A DNA stretch of 64,000 nucleotides from Sporosarcina sp. FSL K6-2383 (GCF_038618305.1 NZ_CP152017.1:1217501-1281500); one strand, 5' to 3'; counted from the stretch's first letter, positions 27,443 to 36,700 are shown. Numbers and translations are program-made. The notes: generated from the sequence alone by a model not told the origin.

Positions 27443-28189
27443 ATGATGCGATTGGATGGGCAGGTTGTATTGGTAACGGGAGCATCGCGCGGAATTGGAC
27501 AGGCTACTGCTAGTTGTTTAGCTAAAGCAGGTGCGCAAGTTGTCATTCATGGACGTTCTGAGGAAAATCTTGTTGAAACATCAGAACAGATTCTAGCTCA
27601 GGGTGGCCTAGAGCCTTTTCGAGTCATTTATGATGTGCGTGATGATGAGGCGACAAAACAAGCTTTTCTTCAAATCAAAAAGACTTTTGGGCGTTTAGAT
27701 GGGCTTGTGAATAATGCAGGTATTATGACAGAAGGATTGCTCATGATGACAAAGACAACTGACGTTCAACAGATGATGGATGTCAATGTCATGGGGGTGC
27801 TTCAACATATGCAATTGGCGTCCCGGTTAATGATGAAAGAGCGTGTTGGATCAATTGTGAATTTTAGCTCAATCATAGGCATTCATGGAAGTGAAGGAAG
27901 TGTGGCCTATTCCGCAAGTAAGGCTGCAATCATTGGTGCGACTCTGTCTGCTGCTAAGGAGTGGGCGAGTGCAGGTATTCGTGTGAATGCCGTTGCTCCA
28001 GGGTTTATCGAGACGGATTTGACAGCCCATTACGAAGGTGAGAAAAAGAAGCAGTTACTCGAAGCGATTAAGATGAATCGCTTTGGTCGAGTAGATGAGG
28101 TGGCAGATGTGGTTCTTTTCTTGCTGTCCGGTCGCTCTTCTTATGTAACGGGGCAAGTGATTGGCGTCGATGGAGGCATGGTGATTTAA
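27443..28189 (+). CDS. SDR reductase, FabG-like (3-oxoacyl-ACP reductase type)
   Basis: A 248-aa classical SDR: TGASRGIGQ (12-20), NNAG, the Ser in NFSSIIG, YSASKAAI near 155-162, and the AVAPGFIETD loop, ending GVDGGMVI as FabG does. It starts 10 bases after the acp stop with AAGGAG. With an ACP next door it may reduce a beta-keto acyl chain to the 3-hydroxy form; a sugar substrate cannot be excluded. Confidence 0.85.
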   Translation: MMRLDGQVVLVTGASRGIGQATASCLAKAGAQVVIHGRSEENLVETSEQILAQGGLEPFRVIYDVRDDEATKQAFLQIKKTFGRLDGLVNNAGIMTEGLLMMTKTTDVQQMMDVNVMGVLQHMQLASRLMMKERVGSIVNFSSIIGIHGSEGSVAYSASKAAIIGATLSAAKEWASAGIRVNAVAPGFIETDLTAHYEGEKKKQLLEAIKMNRFGRVDEVADVVLFLLSGRSSYVTGQVIGVDGGMVI

Positions 28190-28204
28190 CCATGTCTTTT
28201 TTGT
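28174..28204 (+). terminator. Intrinsic terminator overlapping the SDR stop codon
   Basis: AGGCATGGT (28174-28182) pairs with ACCATGTCT (28189-28197, one G-T pair) around the loop GATTTA, followed by TTTTTT. The TAA at 28187-28189 lies partly in the loop. Ribosomes finishing the SDR gene would cover the stem, so termination may depend on translation. Confidence 0.7.
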
Positions 28205-28235
28205 TATAGTAAGAGATACGAAAGGTGTGGGAATC

Positions 28236-29591
28236 ATGTTTTATGAGAAGTGGGATTTAGGCAATCGACCAGCTGTTGTGACACCAGGACGAACGTACAC
28301 ATATGAAGAATTGAATAGTGATATAGAAGAGTTATCCAAGGGATGGAAGACAAAACAAAAAGAGCTTGTAGTGCTTCTTTGTGAACATACGTATGAAGTA
28401 TTAGTCGCTTATTTAGCAGCACTTCGTACGGGACATGCGATCATGTTGGTGAGCTCGGATTTGGCTGATGATTTGCTTGTGGGAATCATTCAACGATATC
28501 AACCGAAGTGGATCGTTGGGTCACGAATGCTAGCAGGCTATGAGCAAGTAGAGTCGTCTATTTGGAACAGATGTAGTGTGGTAGACGTCACTATTCACCC
28601 TAACCTGGCAGTTTTACTGAGCACATCTGGAACGACAGGCAGTCAGAAGTTTGTTCGATTATCGTATGCGAATCTCCAGTCGAATGCAGAATCGATTGTC
28701 ACTTATTTGCACCTCGATGAACAACAACGAGGTGTAGCGAATTTACCGTTATCATATTCGTATGGTCTATCTATTATTAATAGTCATTTGGCAGCCGGTG
28801 CAACGATTTTATTGACGGATGAAAGTGTCATGGCAAAGTCATTTTGGTCGTTCTTAAACGAACAACGGGCAACTTCGTTTGTAGGTGTACCTTTCACCTA
28901 TCAAATGTTGCAACGAATTGGTTTTTTGAAAATGGATTTGCCACATTTACAAATGTTTACGCAGGCAGGTGGTCGGCTGGATGAGCGATTAGTGAGGCTA
29001 TTCGGCACGTATGCAGAGGAAAATGGAAAACAGTTTTATATTATGTATGGGCAGACGGAAGCGTCGCCGCGCATGTCGTATATACCTCCCAATCGCCTGT
29101 CGGAAAAGACCGGTTCGATTGGAATTGCTGTCCCTGGTGGCTCATTTAGTCTTGATTGTGATACAAGCGAACTGATTTACGAAGGACCGAACGTCATGAT
29201 GGGCTACGCGGAATCAGGAAAGGATTTAGCAAAAGGCGATGACATGCAAGGTGTTTTGCATACAGGGGATTTAGCAACGGTTGATGACGATGGATTTTAT
29301 ACCATCATAGGTCGATTGAAGAGGTTTGTTAAATTATTTGGGTTACGTGTCAATTTAGATGAAGTGGAGAAAAAGCTAGAACAGGAACTTCAGGCTGCTG
29401 TCGCATGTGCAGGAAGTGATGACCGAATGGTGATTGTGGTGGAATCAGAAGAGTCGGTAGCGGTTGTGAAAGCATATTTGGAATCTGACTATCGGCTGCA
29501 TAAATCTGCCTTTCGTATTGTTGTTGCAGCGATTCCACGGATGACCAATGGAAAAACAAATTATCGGGCGATAAAGGATGATTTAGTATGA
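28236..29591 (+). CDS. AMP-dependent acyl ligase
   Basis: A 451-aa ANL-superfamily adenylating enzyme: STSGTTGSQK near 129-138 (P-loop), YGQTEASPRMSY, HTGDLATVDDDG, GRLKRFVKLFG and the C-terminal catalytic Lys in NGKTNYRAI. It would activate a carboxylic acid as acyl-AMP and load it on CoA or on the adjacent ACP. AAAGGTG at 28221-28227 fixes ATG 28236. It is followed by luxE with a 4-base overlap. Confidence 0.88.
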   Translation: MFYEKWDLGNRPAVVTPGRTYTYEELNSDIEELSKGWKTKQKELVVLLCEHTYEVLVAYLAALRTGHAIMLVSSDLADDLLVGIIQRYQPKWIVGSRMLAGYEQVESSIWNRCSVVDVTIHPNLAVLLSTSGTTGSQKFVRLSYANLQSNAESIVTYLHLDEQQRGVANLPLSYSYGLSIINSHLAAGATILLTDESVMAKSFWSFLNEQRATSFVGVPFTYQMLQRIGFLKMDLPHLQMFTQAGGRLDERLVRLFGTYAEENGKQFYIMYGQTEASPRMSYIPPNRLSEKTGSIGIAVPGGSFSLDCDTSELIYEGPNVMMGYAESGKDLAKGDDMQGVLHTGDLATVDDDGFYTIIGRLKRFVKLFGLRVNLDEVEKKLEQELQAAVACAGSDDRMVIVVESEESVAVVKAYLESDYRLHKSAFRIVVAAIPRMTNGKTNYRAIKDDLV

Positions 29592-30658
29592 TGTATCCAT
29601 ATGATTTAGCGAAACAGGAAAAAGAAAAATTTCTTGTCCAACAACTGAATGAATTGACAAGTCGTCATCTTGAACATAGTTTGGAGTATCAAGCAATGAT
29701 TGAAAAGAGTGGGGGATTTGTTCAGGCACAAGCGTTGAATGAGTTGCCATTTATCCCGGTTCAATTGTTTAAAATGATGGATCTTTTATCCATTCCGCGT
29801 GAAGCAGTTGTGAAAGTACTGACTTCAAGTGGTACGACTGGACAGCAGGTGTCGAAGATTTATTTGGATAAAGAAACTGCAGCGAGTCAAACACGTGCCC
29901 TTGTAGAAGTGATGAAGCCAGTATTGGGTGAAAAACGGCTGCCGATGATCATTTTAGATACAAAATCGGTATTGAAAGATCGAACATCTTTCAGCGCGCG
30001 TGGAGCCGGGATTTTGGGTTTTTCTAATTTTGGACGAAAACATTTTTATGCGCTGAATGAGGATATGACGGTCGATTGGGATGGATTACGTCGTTATTTG
30101 GACGAGCATCGCGGGTCTAGGATTTTGCTGTTCGGCTTTACTTTCATGGTATGGAAATATTTTTATCAAGAAGCTAAGAAGCAAAATATTCATCTTGATA
30201 TGGGAGAGAGTATTTTAATTCATGGCGGTGGTTGGAAGAAGCTTCAAGATGAAGCAGTGGATGCCGATATATTTAAAAGAGAGTTAAAAGAACGTTTTGG
30301 AATTCAGCATGTCCATAATTATTATGGAATGGTGGAGCAGGTCGGCTCGATTTTTGTGGAGTGTGAGCAGGGACATTTGCATACGCCCAATTATGCCGAT
30401 GTAGTGATTCGTGATGCGATTACGTTTGAACCACTTCCGAATGGAGAACAAGGATTGATTCAGGTGATAAGTGTGTTACCAAAAAGTTATCCTGGGCATT
30501 GTTTGTTGACTGAGGATTTAGGAACAATTTTAGGGGAAGATGATTGTTCTTGTGGTTGGAAAGGAAAATATTTTACTGTGGCAGGACGGATTCCCAAAGC
30601 AGAATTACGCGGGTGTAGCGATACGTTTACATTTGACCGGAAGGGAGAGAATGGCTAA
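29588..30658 (+). CDS. LuxE-like acyl-protein synthetase
   Basis: A 356-aa LuxE-family ligase: LTSSGTTGQQ near 78-87, GFTFMVWKYF, ILIHGGGWKK, and HNYYGMVEQVGSIF. A CSCGWKGKYF motif near 319-328 supplies Cys residues near the C-terminus, where the acyl-accepting Cys of LuxE lies. In bioluminescent bacteria LuxE passes an activated fatty acid to LuxC. It overlaps both neighbours by 1-4 bases, as expected for a multi-enzyme complex. No luciferase (luxAB) or LuxD is present. Confidence 0.88.
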   Translation: MMYPYDLAKQEKEKFLVQQLNELTSRHLEHSLEYQAMIEKSGGFVQAQALNELPFIPVQLFKMMDLLSIPREAVVKVLTSSGTTGQQVSKIYLDKETAASQTRALVEVMKPVLGEKRLPMIILDTKSVLKDRTSFSARGAGILGFSNFGRKHFYALNEDMTVDWDGLRRYLDEHRGSRILLFGFTFMVWKYFYQEAKKQNIHLDMGESILIHGGGWKKLQDEAVDADIFKRELKERFGIQHVHNYYGMVEQVGSIFVECEQGHLHTPNYADVVIRDAITFEPLPNGEQGLIQVISVLPKSYPGHCLLTEDLGTILGEDDCSCGWKGKYFTVAGRIPKAELRGCSDTFTFDRKGENG

Positions 30659-31860
30659 TGCGTTTATTTTGGCCGAAATTACTGGAGTGGCGCGATGTTG
30701 TTGTTGATTTGCAAAAAAAAGAGACGCTAATGCCCTTTCATCCTCAAGTATTGTCATTTGTTCAAGCACTTTCGATGCGATTGATCCGGATGCGAGCCTA
30801 TCCCGAAGTTGTGGCACTTGGGTATTGGCTACGAAAAGCACATATTCACGAAATGAAAGAAGCTTGGCTCGAGGAAACGAAAAATCGGTTTGTAAAATCA
30901 CGCGGAACTGTGTTTCATTTGGCACCATCGAATGTTGATACGATTTTCATTTATTCTTGGATGTTGTCGTTGCTAGCGGGGAATCGGAATATTATCCGTG
31001 TATCGGGAAAGGAACAATTGCAGACGAATGCGTTGCTTTCCGTGATCATCGATGTGTTACAAGAAGCAGAACATACGATGATTGCTGAACGAACAATTGT
31101 GTTGACATATGACCATGATGAGCAAATGACGGCTTTTTTAAGCAGTGAGAGCCACACACGTGTTGTATGGGGAGGGGATGACACGGTAAAGACCATTCGA
31201 CGTATCCCACTCGCACCGATTGCAAATGAACTTGTATTTCCTGATCGGTTTTCGTTAGCCGTGTTGAATGCTGAAGCGGTGCTACACGCGAAATCCGAAG
31301 AGAAAGAGCAACTACTGCAACGATTTTATAATGATTCGTTTTGGTTTGATCAAATGGCTTGTTCATCACCAAGATTAATTGTTTGGACGGGTTCTAATGA
31401 AGTCATTGAGGCTGTACAAATAGAATTTTGGTCTTTGTTTGATCAAGTTATTCGTGAGAAAGAAGCAGAACTCATGTCTGCAATCCAAGTACAGAAATTT
31501 GCAACGGGTTTAGCGTTAGCCGCGGAAGTGGAAACGAAGGAATTCAAGCATGGGACGACATTTTCCAGAGTGTCATTTGAACGTGTACCGGCCAATGTTC
31601 GTGAACGACATTGTGGCGGTGGTTTGTTTTTTGAATGTAAGGCAACTGAATTAGCGGAAGTAAGCACGATGATTGTGGATAAAGACCAGACAGTTAGTTA
31701 CTTTGGTTTCTCAAAAGAGGAATTGGTTGCATTTGTAGAACAGGTCCCAACACGTGGCATCGATCGCATTGTGCCAGTTGGACAGGCATTGGATTTTGAT
31801 GGTGTTTGGGACGGACAAAGTTTCTTAAAATCGTTTACGAGGGAAGTTGTGATTTTGTGA
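30658..31860 (+). CDS. LuxC-like acyl reductase
   Basis: A 400-aa LuxC-family aldehyde-dehydrogenase-fold protein. The nucleophile is the Cys at about residue 235 in FDQMACSSPRLIVW; FHLAPSNVDTIFIYSW and GNRNIIRVSGK form the cofactor half. LuxC reduces the acyl group received from LuxE to an aldehyde with NADPH. It is shorter than the roughly 480 aa of Vibrio LuxC. Its stop overlaps the ATG of the pseH-like gene (TGATG), linking the acyl module to the pseudaminic pathway. Confidence 0.87.
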   Translation: MRLFWPKLLEWRDVVVDLQKKETLMPFHPQVLSFVQALSMRLIRMRAYPEVVALGYWLRKAHIHEMKEAWLEETKNRFVKSRGTVFHLAPSNVDTIFIYSWMLSLLAGNRNIIRVSGKEQLQTNALLSVIIDVLQEAEHTMIAERTIVLTYDHDEQMTAFLSSESHTRVVWGGDDTVKTIRRIPLAPIANELVFPDRFSLAVLNAEAVLHAKSEEKEQLLQRFYNDSFWFDQMACSSPRLIVWTGSNEVIEAVQIEFWSLFDQVIREKEAELMSAIQVQKFATGLALAAEVETKEFKHGTTFSRVSFERVPANVRERHCGGGLFFECKATELAEVSTMIVDKDQTVSYFGFSKEELVAFVEQVPTRGIDRIVPVGQALDFDGVWDGQSFLKSFTREVVIL

Positions 31861-32396
31861 TGAAATGGATGCAGATTAAGGAAGAACATCTGCAGTTGAT
31901 TTTAGATTGGCGGACAAGTGGAGTTGTCACGCGCTATATGTATACGGATATTCCGTACAGTATGGGTAATCAGTGGAAATGGCTGGATGGTATTCGGAAA
32001 GATAAAAATGGATACTACTGGGTGATTTCTTATCGTGAAGAGCTAATCGGCTTCATTTCCATTACAGCAATCGATTGGAAAAACAAACGAGGATTTTGGA
32101 ATTTTTATATTGGGAATATGAAATATGCGATGTTGGCTGGTTTTTTAGGACCGTATATGTACAATTATGCATTTATTGAATTAGGGCTTGAGAAACTTAT
32201 GGGTGAAGTGATGGATAGTAATGAAGGTGTTCTGAAGCTACATCTGAAGCAAGGTGCACAGGTAGTTGGGAAAATGGAACATCATATTTTGAAAAATGGG
32301 CAGTGGCACGATGTCTATTTATTTGAAATGACGAAAGAACGATGGGAAGAAGTAGGACAGAAATATAAAAAATATGTGGCGGAAGTGATTCTATGA
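31860..32396 (+). CDS. pseH: PseH-like GNAT acyltransferase
   Basis: A 178-aa GNAT whose N-terminal segment (WMQIKEEHLQLILDWR ... VTRYMYTD) and YYWVISYREELIGFISI, GFWNFYIG motifs match PseH, which acetylates the 4-amino group of the PseC product. A GTG at 31857 is an alternative start. In this operon it directly follows the LuxC-like reductase, so it may accept an unusual acyl donor; this is inference. Confidence 0.8.
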   Translation: MKWMQIKEEHLQLILDWRTSGVVTRYMYTDIPYSMGNQWKWLDGIRKDKNGYYWVISYREELIGFISITAIDWKNKRGFWNFYIGNMKYAMLAGFLGPYMYNYAFIELGLEKLMGEVMDSNEGVLKLHLKQGAQVVGKMEHHILKNGQWHDVYLFEMTKERWEEVGQKYKKYVAEVIL

Positions 32397-33109
32397 AAAC
32401 AATCGTCATCATTCAAGCACGCATGGGGTCATCCCGCCTGCCGGGTAAAATATTGAAGCCATTGGGCGATGCTGATGTACTAACATATGTCACATCTCGC
32501 TGCAGGAAGATTCAAGGTGTTGGTGAAGTTATCGTAGCGACATCACTTTTACCGCAGGATGATGCTGTGGAAAAGTGGTGTACAGAAAATGGGGTAGCTT
32601 GTTTCCGCGGTTCGGAAGATGATGTGCTGGATCGCTATGTGCAGTGTGCAAAACAATATGAGCCTGAGTATGTGATGCGAGTGACCTCAGATTGCCCGTT
32701 TGTCGATTATGAAATGGCGAATGACATTGTTGCAATCATGGAGCGTGTCGATATCGTCGATGTAGTAGGGGATATGCCGCGAGGGCTTGCGGTGGAGCTT
32801 ATTTCTTATGAGGCACTGCTTTTTATTCATGAAAATGGGCAGGAGGAAAGGCATCGTGAGCATGTGACGTATTATGCGTATGAGTACCATGAACAGTTTC
32901 AACGTGTGAGCTACAGTGTTCCAGTGAATCGGCTTTATCCTGAACTTCGAGTTACGCTTGATACAGTGGAAGATTATGCGCTTTGTCAGGCGGTTGCAAG
33001 TCATTTTAATAATCCACTTGTATCAAGTTCGGATGTTATTCAATACTTAGTCGAGCATCCGGAAGTAGCAAAGTTGAATGCGCATATCGAACAGAAGCCG
33101 GTGATTTGA
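32393..33109 (+). CDS. pseF: Pseudaminic acid cytidylyltransferase PseF
   Basis: A 238-aa SpsF/PseF-type CMP-sugar synthetase: IIQARMGSSRLPGKIL at the N-terminus, TSDCPFVDYEMAND, and RVTLDTVEDYALCQ. It activates pseudaminic acid with CTP. It overlaps pseH by 4 bases and is followed by pseG after one base. Confidence 0.88.
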   Translation: MKTIVIIQARMGSSRLPGKILKPLGDADVLTYVTSRCRKIQGVGEVIVATSLLPQDDAVEKWCTENGVACFRGSEDDVLDRYVQCAKQYEPEYVMRVTSDCPFVDYEMANDIVAIMERVDIVDVVGDMPRGLAVELISYEALLFIHENGQEERHREHVTYYAYEYHEQFQRVSYSVPVNRLYPELRVTLDTVEDYALCQAVASHFNNPLVSSSDVIQYLVEHPEVAKLNAHIEQKPVI

Positions 33110-33110
33110 C

Positions 33111-34091
33111 ATGAAGGTGCTAATTAGGACAGATGCTTCTATCGAAATTGGCAGTGGACATGTCATGCGTTGTTTGACGATTGCTGATGCATTGCGTGCA
33201 CGTGGTTGTAGAGTGGTATTTATGATGGAAGAGTTGCCGGGGAATTTGATTGGGCTCGCTCAATTAAGAGACTTTGAAGTGGTTCATGATTTTCAGTCGG
33301 CAGATTTGTGTATCATTGACCATTACGGGATTGATGAGCAATGGGAGCAGTCGATTCGTCCGTTTGTGAATAAGATTGTCGTAATTGATGATTTGGCGGA
33401 TCGTCAGCATGATTGTGATTTATTGTTGGATCAAAATACCGTGCCTGATTTTGAAGTTCGATATGATGCGCTAGTGTCAAGACATTGTGTGAAGTTGTTA
33501 GGTTCAACGTATTTAATCATGCGTGAGGAGTTTGTGCGTGAACGTCAACAAATGCGTGAACGGGATGGAACTGTGGAGAGGTTGCTTATTTTTATGGGAG
33601 GCACGGATCCGACGAATGAGACGTTGAAAGTATTGCGTGCTTTGCAAAAGGTAAATGTGACGTTTGCACATATTGATGTTGTTGTCGGTGGTGGCAATCC
33701 GAACCGGATAGAAATTGAAAAGATTTGTTTACATGAAGATTTTCATTTTCATTGCCAAATCGATTACATGGCGTCATTAATGGCACAAGCAGATTTCGCA
33801 ATTGGAGCTGGCGGGAGTGCGACATGGGAACGTTGTTATGTCGGATTACCTTCATCGAGTACGATCGTTGCGGAGAATCAGATTGTTGCAACGGAAACGG
33901 CTGCTTCTTTGTGGGCTGTTTGGAACATCGGCTGGCATGAAGAGGTGACAGTTAAAACCTATCTACAATTGTTAAAGACTCTGTCAAATCGACAGAAAGA
34001 GTTGCAAGAGATGAGTGTAAACGGGTTGAAATTGACGGGAAGTCCAGAAGGTCCCAATCTCTGGATTGAAAAAATAATGGAGTTGATATAG
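33111..34091 (+). CDS. pseG: UDP-2,4-diacetamido-2,4,6-trideoxy-altrose hydrolase PseG
   Basis: A 326-aa GT-B-fold hydrolase: IRTDASIEIGSGHVMRC with the catalytic His of GSGHVMRC, IDHYGID, VVIDDLADR, and GAGGSATWERCYVGLP. It removes UDP to release the hexose that PseI uses. Very tight operon spacing on both sides. Confidence 0.9.
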   Translation: MKVLIRTDASIEIGSGHVMRCLTIADALRARGCRVVFMMEELPGNLIGLAQLRDFEVVHDFQSADLCIIDHYGIDEQWEQSIRPFVNKIVVIDDLADRQHDCDLLLDQNTVPDFEVRYDALVSRHCVKLLGSTYLIMREEFVRERQQMRERDGTVERLLIFMGGTDPTNETLKVLRALQKVNVTFAHIDVVVGGGNPNRIEIEKICLHEDFHFHCQIDYMASLMAQADFAIGAGGSATWERCYVGLPSSSTIVAENQIVATETAASLWAVWNIGWHEEVTVKTYLQLLKTLSNRQKELQEMSVNGLKLTGSPEGPNLWIEKIMELI

Positions 34092-34093
34092 GA

Positions 34094-35137
34094 ATGAAAA
34101 TTGGAACTCGAGAAATTGGACGAAGTGAAAGGCCATTTATTATCGCAGAGATGTCTGGCAATCATAATCACTCACTCGAGCGTGCTTTAAAAATAGTTGA
34201 CTTGGCGGCCGAGGCTGGCGCGGATGCAGTGAAATTGCAAACGTATACGCCAGATACGATGACGCTTGATATACATATCGGTGAATTTTTTATAGAAAGT
34301 GACGCGAATTTGTGGAAAGGGCAGTCGCTGTACAATTTGTATAAAGATGCGTACACACCTTGGGAATGGCATGAAGCTATTTTTAATCGTTGTAAGGAGC
34401 ATGGCATGCTCGGTTTCAGTTCACCGTTTGATGAAACGGCAGTTGATTTTTTGGAAACGCTGGATGTGCCTGCTTATAAAATTGCATCATTTGAAAATGT
34501 GGATATTCCGTTAATAAAAAAAGTAGCTGCAACAGGGAAACCTATTATTATTTCGACAGGAATGGCATCTATTGCTGAACTAGATGAAGCTGTACAAGCC
34601 GTTCGTTCACAAGGGAATGACCAGCTTGTTTTGTTGAAATGTACAAGTACGTATCCCGCAACACCTGAAAACTCGAATATCGCAACGATTCCACATATGC
34701 GAGAATTGTTTGACCTAGAAGTTGGGTTATCTGACCATACAATGGGTGTTGGGACATCGATTGCAGCAGTGACGCTAGGCGCAACGGTTATTGAGAAACA
34801 TTTTACTATATCACGTGCAGAGGGCGGCGTAGATGCGGCATTTTCAATGGAACCACATGAGTTAAAACTATTGGTGGAAGAAACAGAACGAGCTTGGGAT
34901 AGCTTAGGGACTGTGACTTACGGTCCGACAAATGCAGAAAAACCATCATTGGAGCATCGACGTTCGCTTTATATAGGAGCAGATTTGAGAGCGGGAGACG
35001 TGTTAACGAAGGACAATGTACGTGTTATTCGCCCCGGACATGGACTTGCACCAAAGTATTTAGAGTTGGTTCTTGGTAAAACAATAAAAGTTGATGTAGC
35101 TAAGGGAGCTCCAATGAGTTGGGAGCAGTTGCTATGA
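34094..35137 (+). CDS. pseI: Pseudaminic acid synthase PseI
   Basis: A 347-aa NeuB-family synthase: IAEMSGNHNHSLERA, ADAVKLQTYTPDTMTLD, PAYKIASFENVD, GLSDHTMGV, and a SAF domain at the C-terminus. The EMSGNHN and KIASFE words are of the PseI type, unlike the LegI at 13.5 kb (EAGVNHNG, KIPSGE). It condenses PEP with 2,4-diacetamido-2,4,6-trideoxy-altrose. Confidence 0.92.
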   Translation: MKIGTREIGRSERPFIIAEMSGNHNHSLERALKIVDLAAEAGADAVKLQTYTPDTMTLDIHIGEFFIESDANLWKGQSLYNLYKDAYTPWEWHEAIFNRCKEHGMLGFSSPFDETAVDFLETLDVPAYKIASFENVDIPLIKKVAATGKPIIISTGMASIAELDEAVQAVRSQGNDQLVLLKCTSTYPATPENSNIATIPHMRELFDLEVGLSDHTMGVGTSIAAVTLGATVIEKHFTISRAEGGVDAAFSMEPHELKLLVEETERAWDSLGTVTYGPTNAEKPSLEHRRSLYIGADLRAGDVLTKDNVRVIRPGHGLAPKYLELVLGKTIKVDVAKGAPMSWEQLL

Positions 35138-36279
35138 AAAAAAGAGATACATTCTTATCCTATGGTAGACAAACAATAGACGAAGAAGACATTGCGGCGG
35201 TCGTGGAAACATTACGGTCGCCTTTTTTAACACAAGGACCGAAAGTGGAAGAGTTTGAACAAGAGGTTGCAGACTATGTCGGGGCAAAGTATGCCGTCGC
35301 CTTTTCAAATGGAACTACAGCGTTGCACGGGGCTTGCTATGCGGCAGGGATTGGCGACGGGGATGAAGTGATTACAACACCGATTACGTTTGTAGCGACA
35401 TCGAATGCGGTGCTGTATTGCGGTGGCACCCCAGTTTTTGCGGATATTGATGAGCAGACGTATAATATTGATCCGCTTGAAATTGAAAAGAAAATAACGT
35501 CTAAGACGAAAGCTATCATGCCAGTGGATTTTACAGGGCAGCCGGTTGATTTGGATGCCATTATGGAGATTGCTAGTCGTCATAATTTAATTGTCATTGA
35601 AGATGGAGCACATTCACTTGGGGCCACTTATAAAGGGCGTAAAATCGGATCTCAGGCTGATATGACGATGTTTAGTTTTCATCCAGTCAAACCGATAACA
35701 ACAGGTGAAGGCGGAATTATTACTACTAATTCGGAAGTGTTTTATGAAAAGTTAAAATTGTTCCGTAGTCATGGGATTAGTAAGACACCTTATGCTATTG
35801 AGCAAGGGGATTGGTATTACGAAATGACTGATTTAGGGAATAATTATCGCATGTGTGATATCCAGGCAGCATTAGGCGTATCTCAGATGCATAAAATTGA
35901 TGGGTTTATTGAACGACGTCGCGAAATTGTGGCTTTGTATAATGAGAAGTTGGCAGCGATTCCAGGTATTATTTTACCAAAACAATTGGAAGAAACGAAA
36001 TCAGGTTGGCATTTGTATATGATTCAATTGGATAGCCAAGTATTTAACAAGTCTCGCAAGGAAATTTTTACTGAAATGCGTGAACAGAATATTGGTGTCC
36101 ATGTTCATTATATACCTGTGTATTGGCAACCTTATTATAGAGAGTTAGGCTATGAAAAAGGACTTTGTCCGGTTGCTGAGCAATGGTATGAACAGGCATT
36201 GACTTTACCGATTTATCCGGGGATGACGGATGGAGATGTGGGGGATGTTGTTGGTGCACTAAGGGAAGTAGTTAGATAA
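35134..36279 (+). CDS. pseC: UDP-4-keto-6-deoxy-sugar C4 aminotransferase PseC
   Basis: A 381-aa PLP enzyme starting MKKRDTFLSYGRQTIDEEDI, with TPITFVATSNAVLYCGG and the PLP Lys in FSFHPVKPITTGEGG near residue 186; these are PseC hallmarks. It aminates the PseB product. GGGAG (35120-35124) supports ATG 35134, overlapping pseI by 4 bases. Last gene of the operon; with pseB at 3.4 kb the pathway is complete. Confidence 0.92.
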   Translation: MKKRDTFLSYGRQTIDEEDIAAVVETLRSPFLTQGPKVEEFEQEVADYVGAKYAVAFSNGTTALHGACYAAGIGDGDEVITTPITFVATSNAVLYCGGTPVFADIDEQTYNIDPLEIEKKITSKTKAIMPVDFTGQPVDLDAIMEIASRHNLIVIEDGAHSLGATYKGRKIGSQADMTMFSFHPVKPITTGEGGIITTNSEVFYEKLKLFRSHGISKTPYAIEQGDWYYEMTDLGNNYRMCDIQAALGVSQMHKIDGFIERRREIVALYNEKLAAIPGIILPKQLEETKSGWHLYMIQLDSQVFNKSRKEIFTEMREQNIGVHVHYIPVYWQPYYRELGYEKGLCPVAEQWYEQALTLPIYPGMTDGDVGDVVGALREVVR

Positions 36280-36343
36280 TTGAATAGGCTTACATTATAG
36301 TTTATACATTTTTAAGATTATTAGAAAAGGTTGATTGAATTGA

Positions 36344-36394
36344 TTGATACTTTTTAGGTAATATAGTATTCTATAAATAAGAACATTAGTTCTT
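36344..36394 (+). promoter_or_regulatory. SigA promoter with an operator-like palindrome
   Basis: TTGATA (36344-36349), 17 bases, TATTCT (36367-36372), then the perfect inverted repeat AAGAAC-ATTA-GTTCTT (36379-36394) at the likely start of transcription. It drives the small gene at 36438. The placement fits repressor control. Confidence 0.5.
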
Positions 36395-36437
36395 CTGTTG
36401 TTCTTCAAAAGTATAACTTGAAAGGTGGTGGAAAAGT

Positions 36438-36626
36438 GTGTCTATATACATTGTCAATACAGGGCCAAATAAAGAAGTGCACAGATCAGCACATGTAGAA
36501 ACAGCGTGTAATATTCATCTGATTGCTCCAAGTCATCGATTAAATACTGACACGGATTATACGGTTCTTTACCCAAAAGAGTACGATGGTTGCGAGCATT
36601 GCTATACGGAAAAGCATTGGAAATAA
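36438..36626 (+). CDS. Small Cys/His-containing protein, unknown
   Basis: A 62-aa protein from a GTG with AAAGGTGGTGG upstream. It starts SIYIVNTGPNKEVHRSAHVETACNI and has CEHCYTEKHW near the C-terminus; together with other Cys and His it could bind a metal. No family recognised. The good promoter and ribosome site argue that it is real. Confidence 0.6.
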   Translation: MSIYIVNTGPNKEVHRSAHVETACNIHLIAPSHRLNTDTDYTVLYPKEYDGCEHCYTEKHWK

Positions 36627-36655
36627 AGTGCAAGTATTTTCAATGGATGTAATAG

Positions 36656-36700
36656 CCCCGGATTTGTCCGCATTCTTGAAGTGTGGACGAATTACCGGGG
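36656..36700 (+). other. Long hairpin in the gap after the 62-aa gene
   Basis: CCCCGG (36656-36661) pairs with CCGGGG (36695-36700) and ATTTGTCC (36662-36669) with GGACGAAT (36685-36692), with a TA bulge. No T-run follows, so it is not a standard terminator. The region up to 37131 is otherwise non-coding apart from a possible 34-codon frame; it contains no recognisable element. Confidence 0.5.

Noticed and set aside
27194..31860. A bioluminescence (lux) operon
   Set aside because: Only LuxC- and LuxE-like genes are present. No LuxA/LuxB luciferase, LuxD thioesterase or LuxG lies in the window, and the genes are fused by overlap to pseudaminic acid synthesis.
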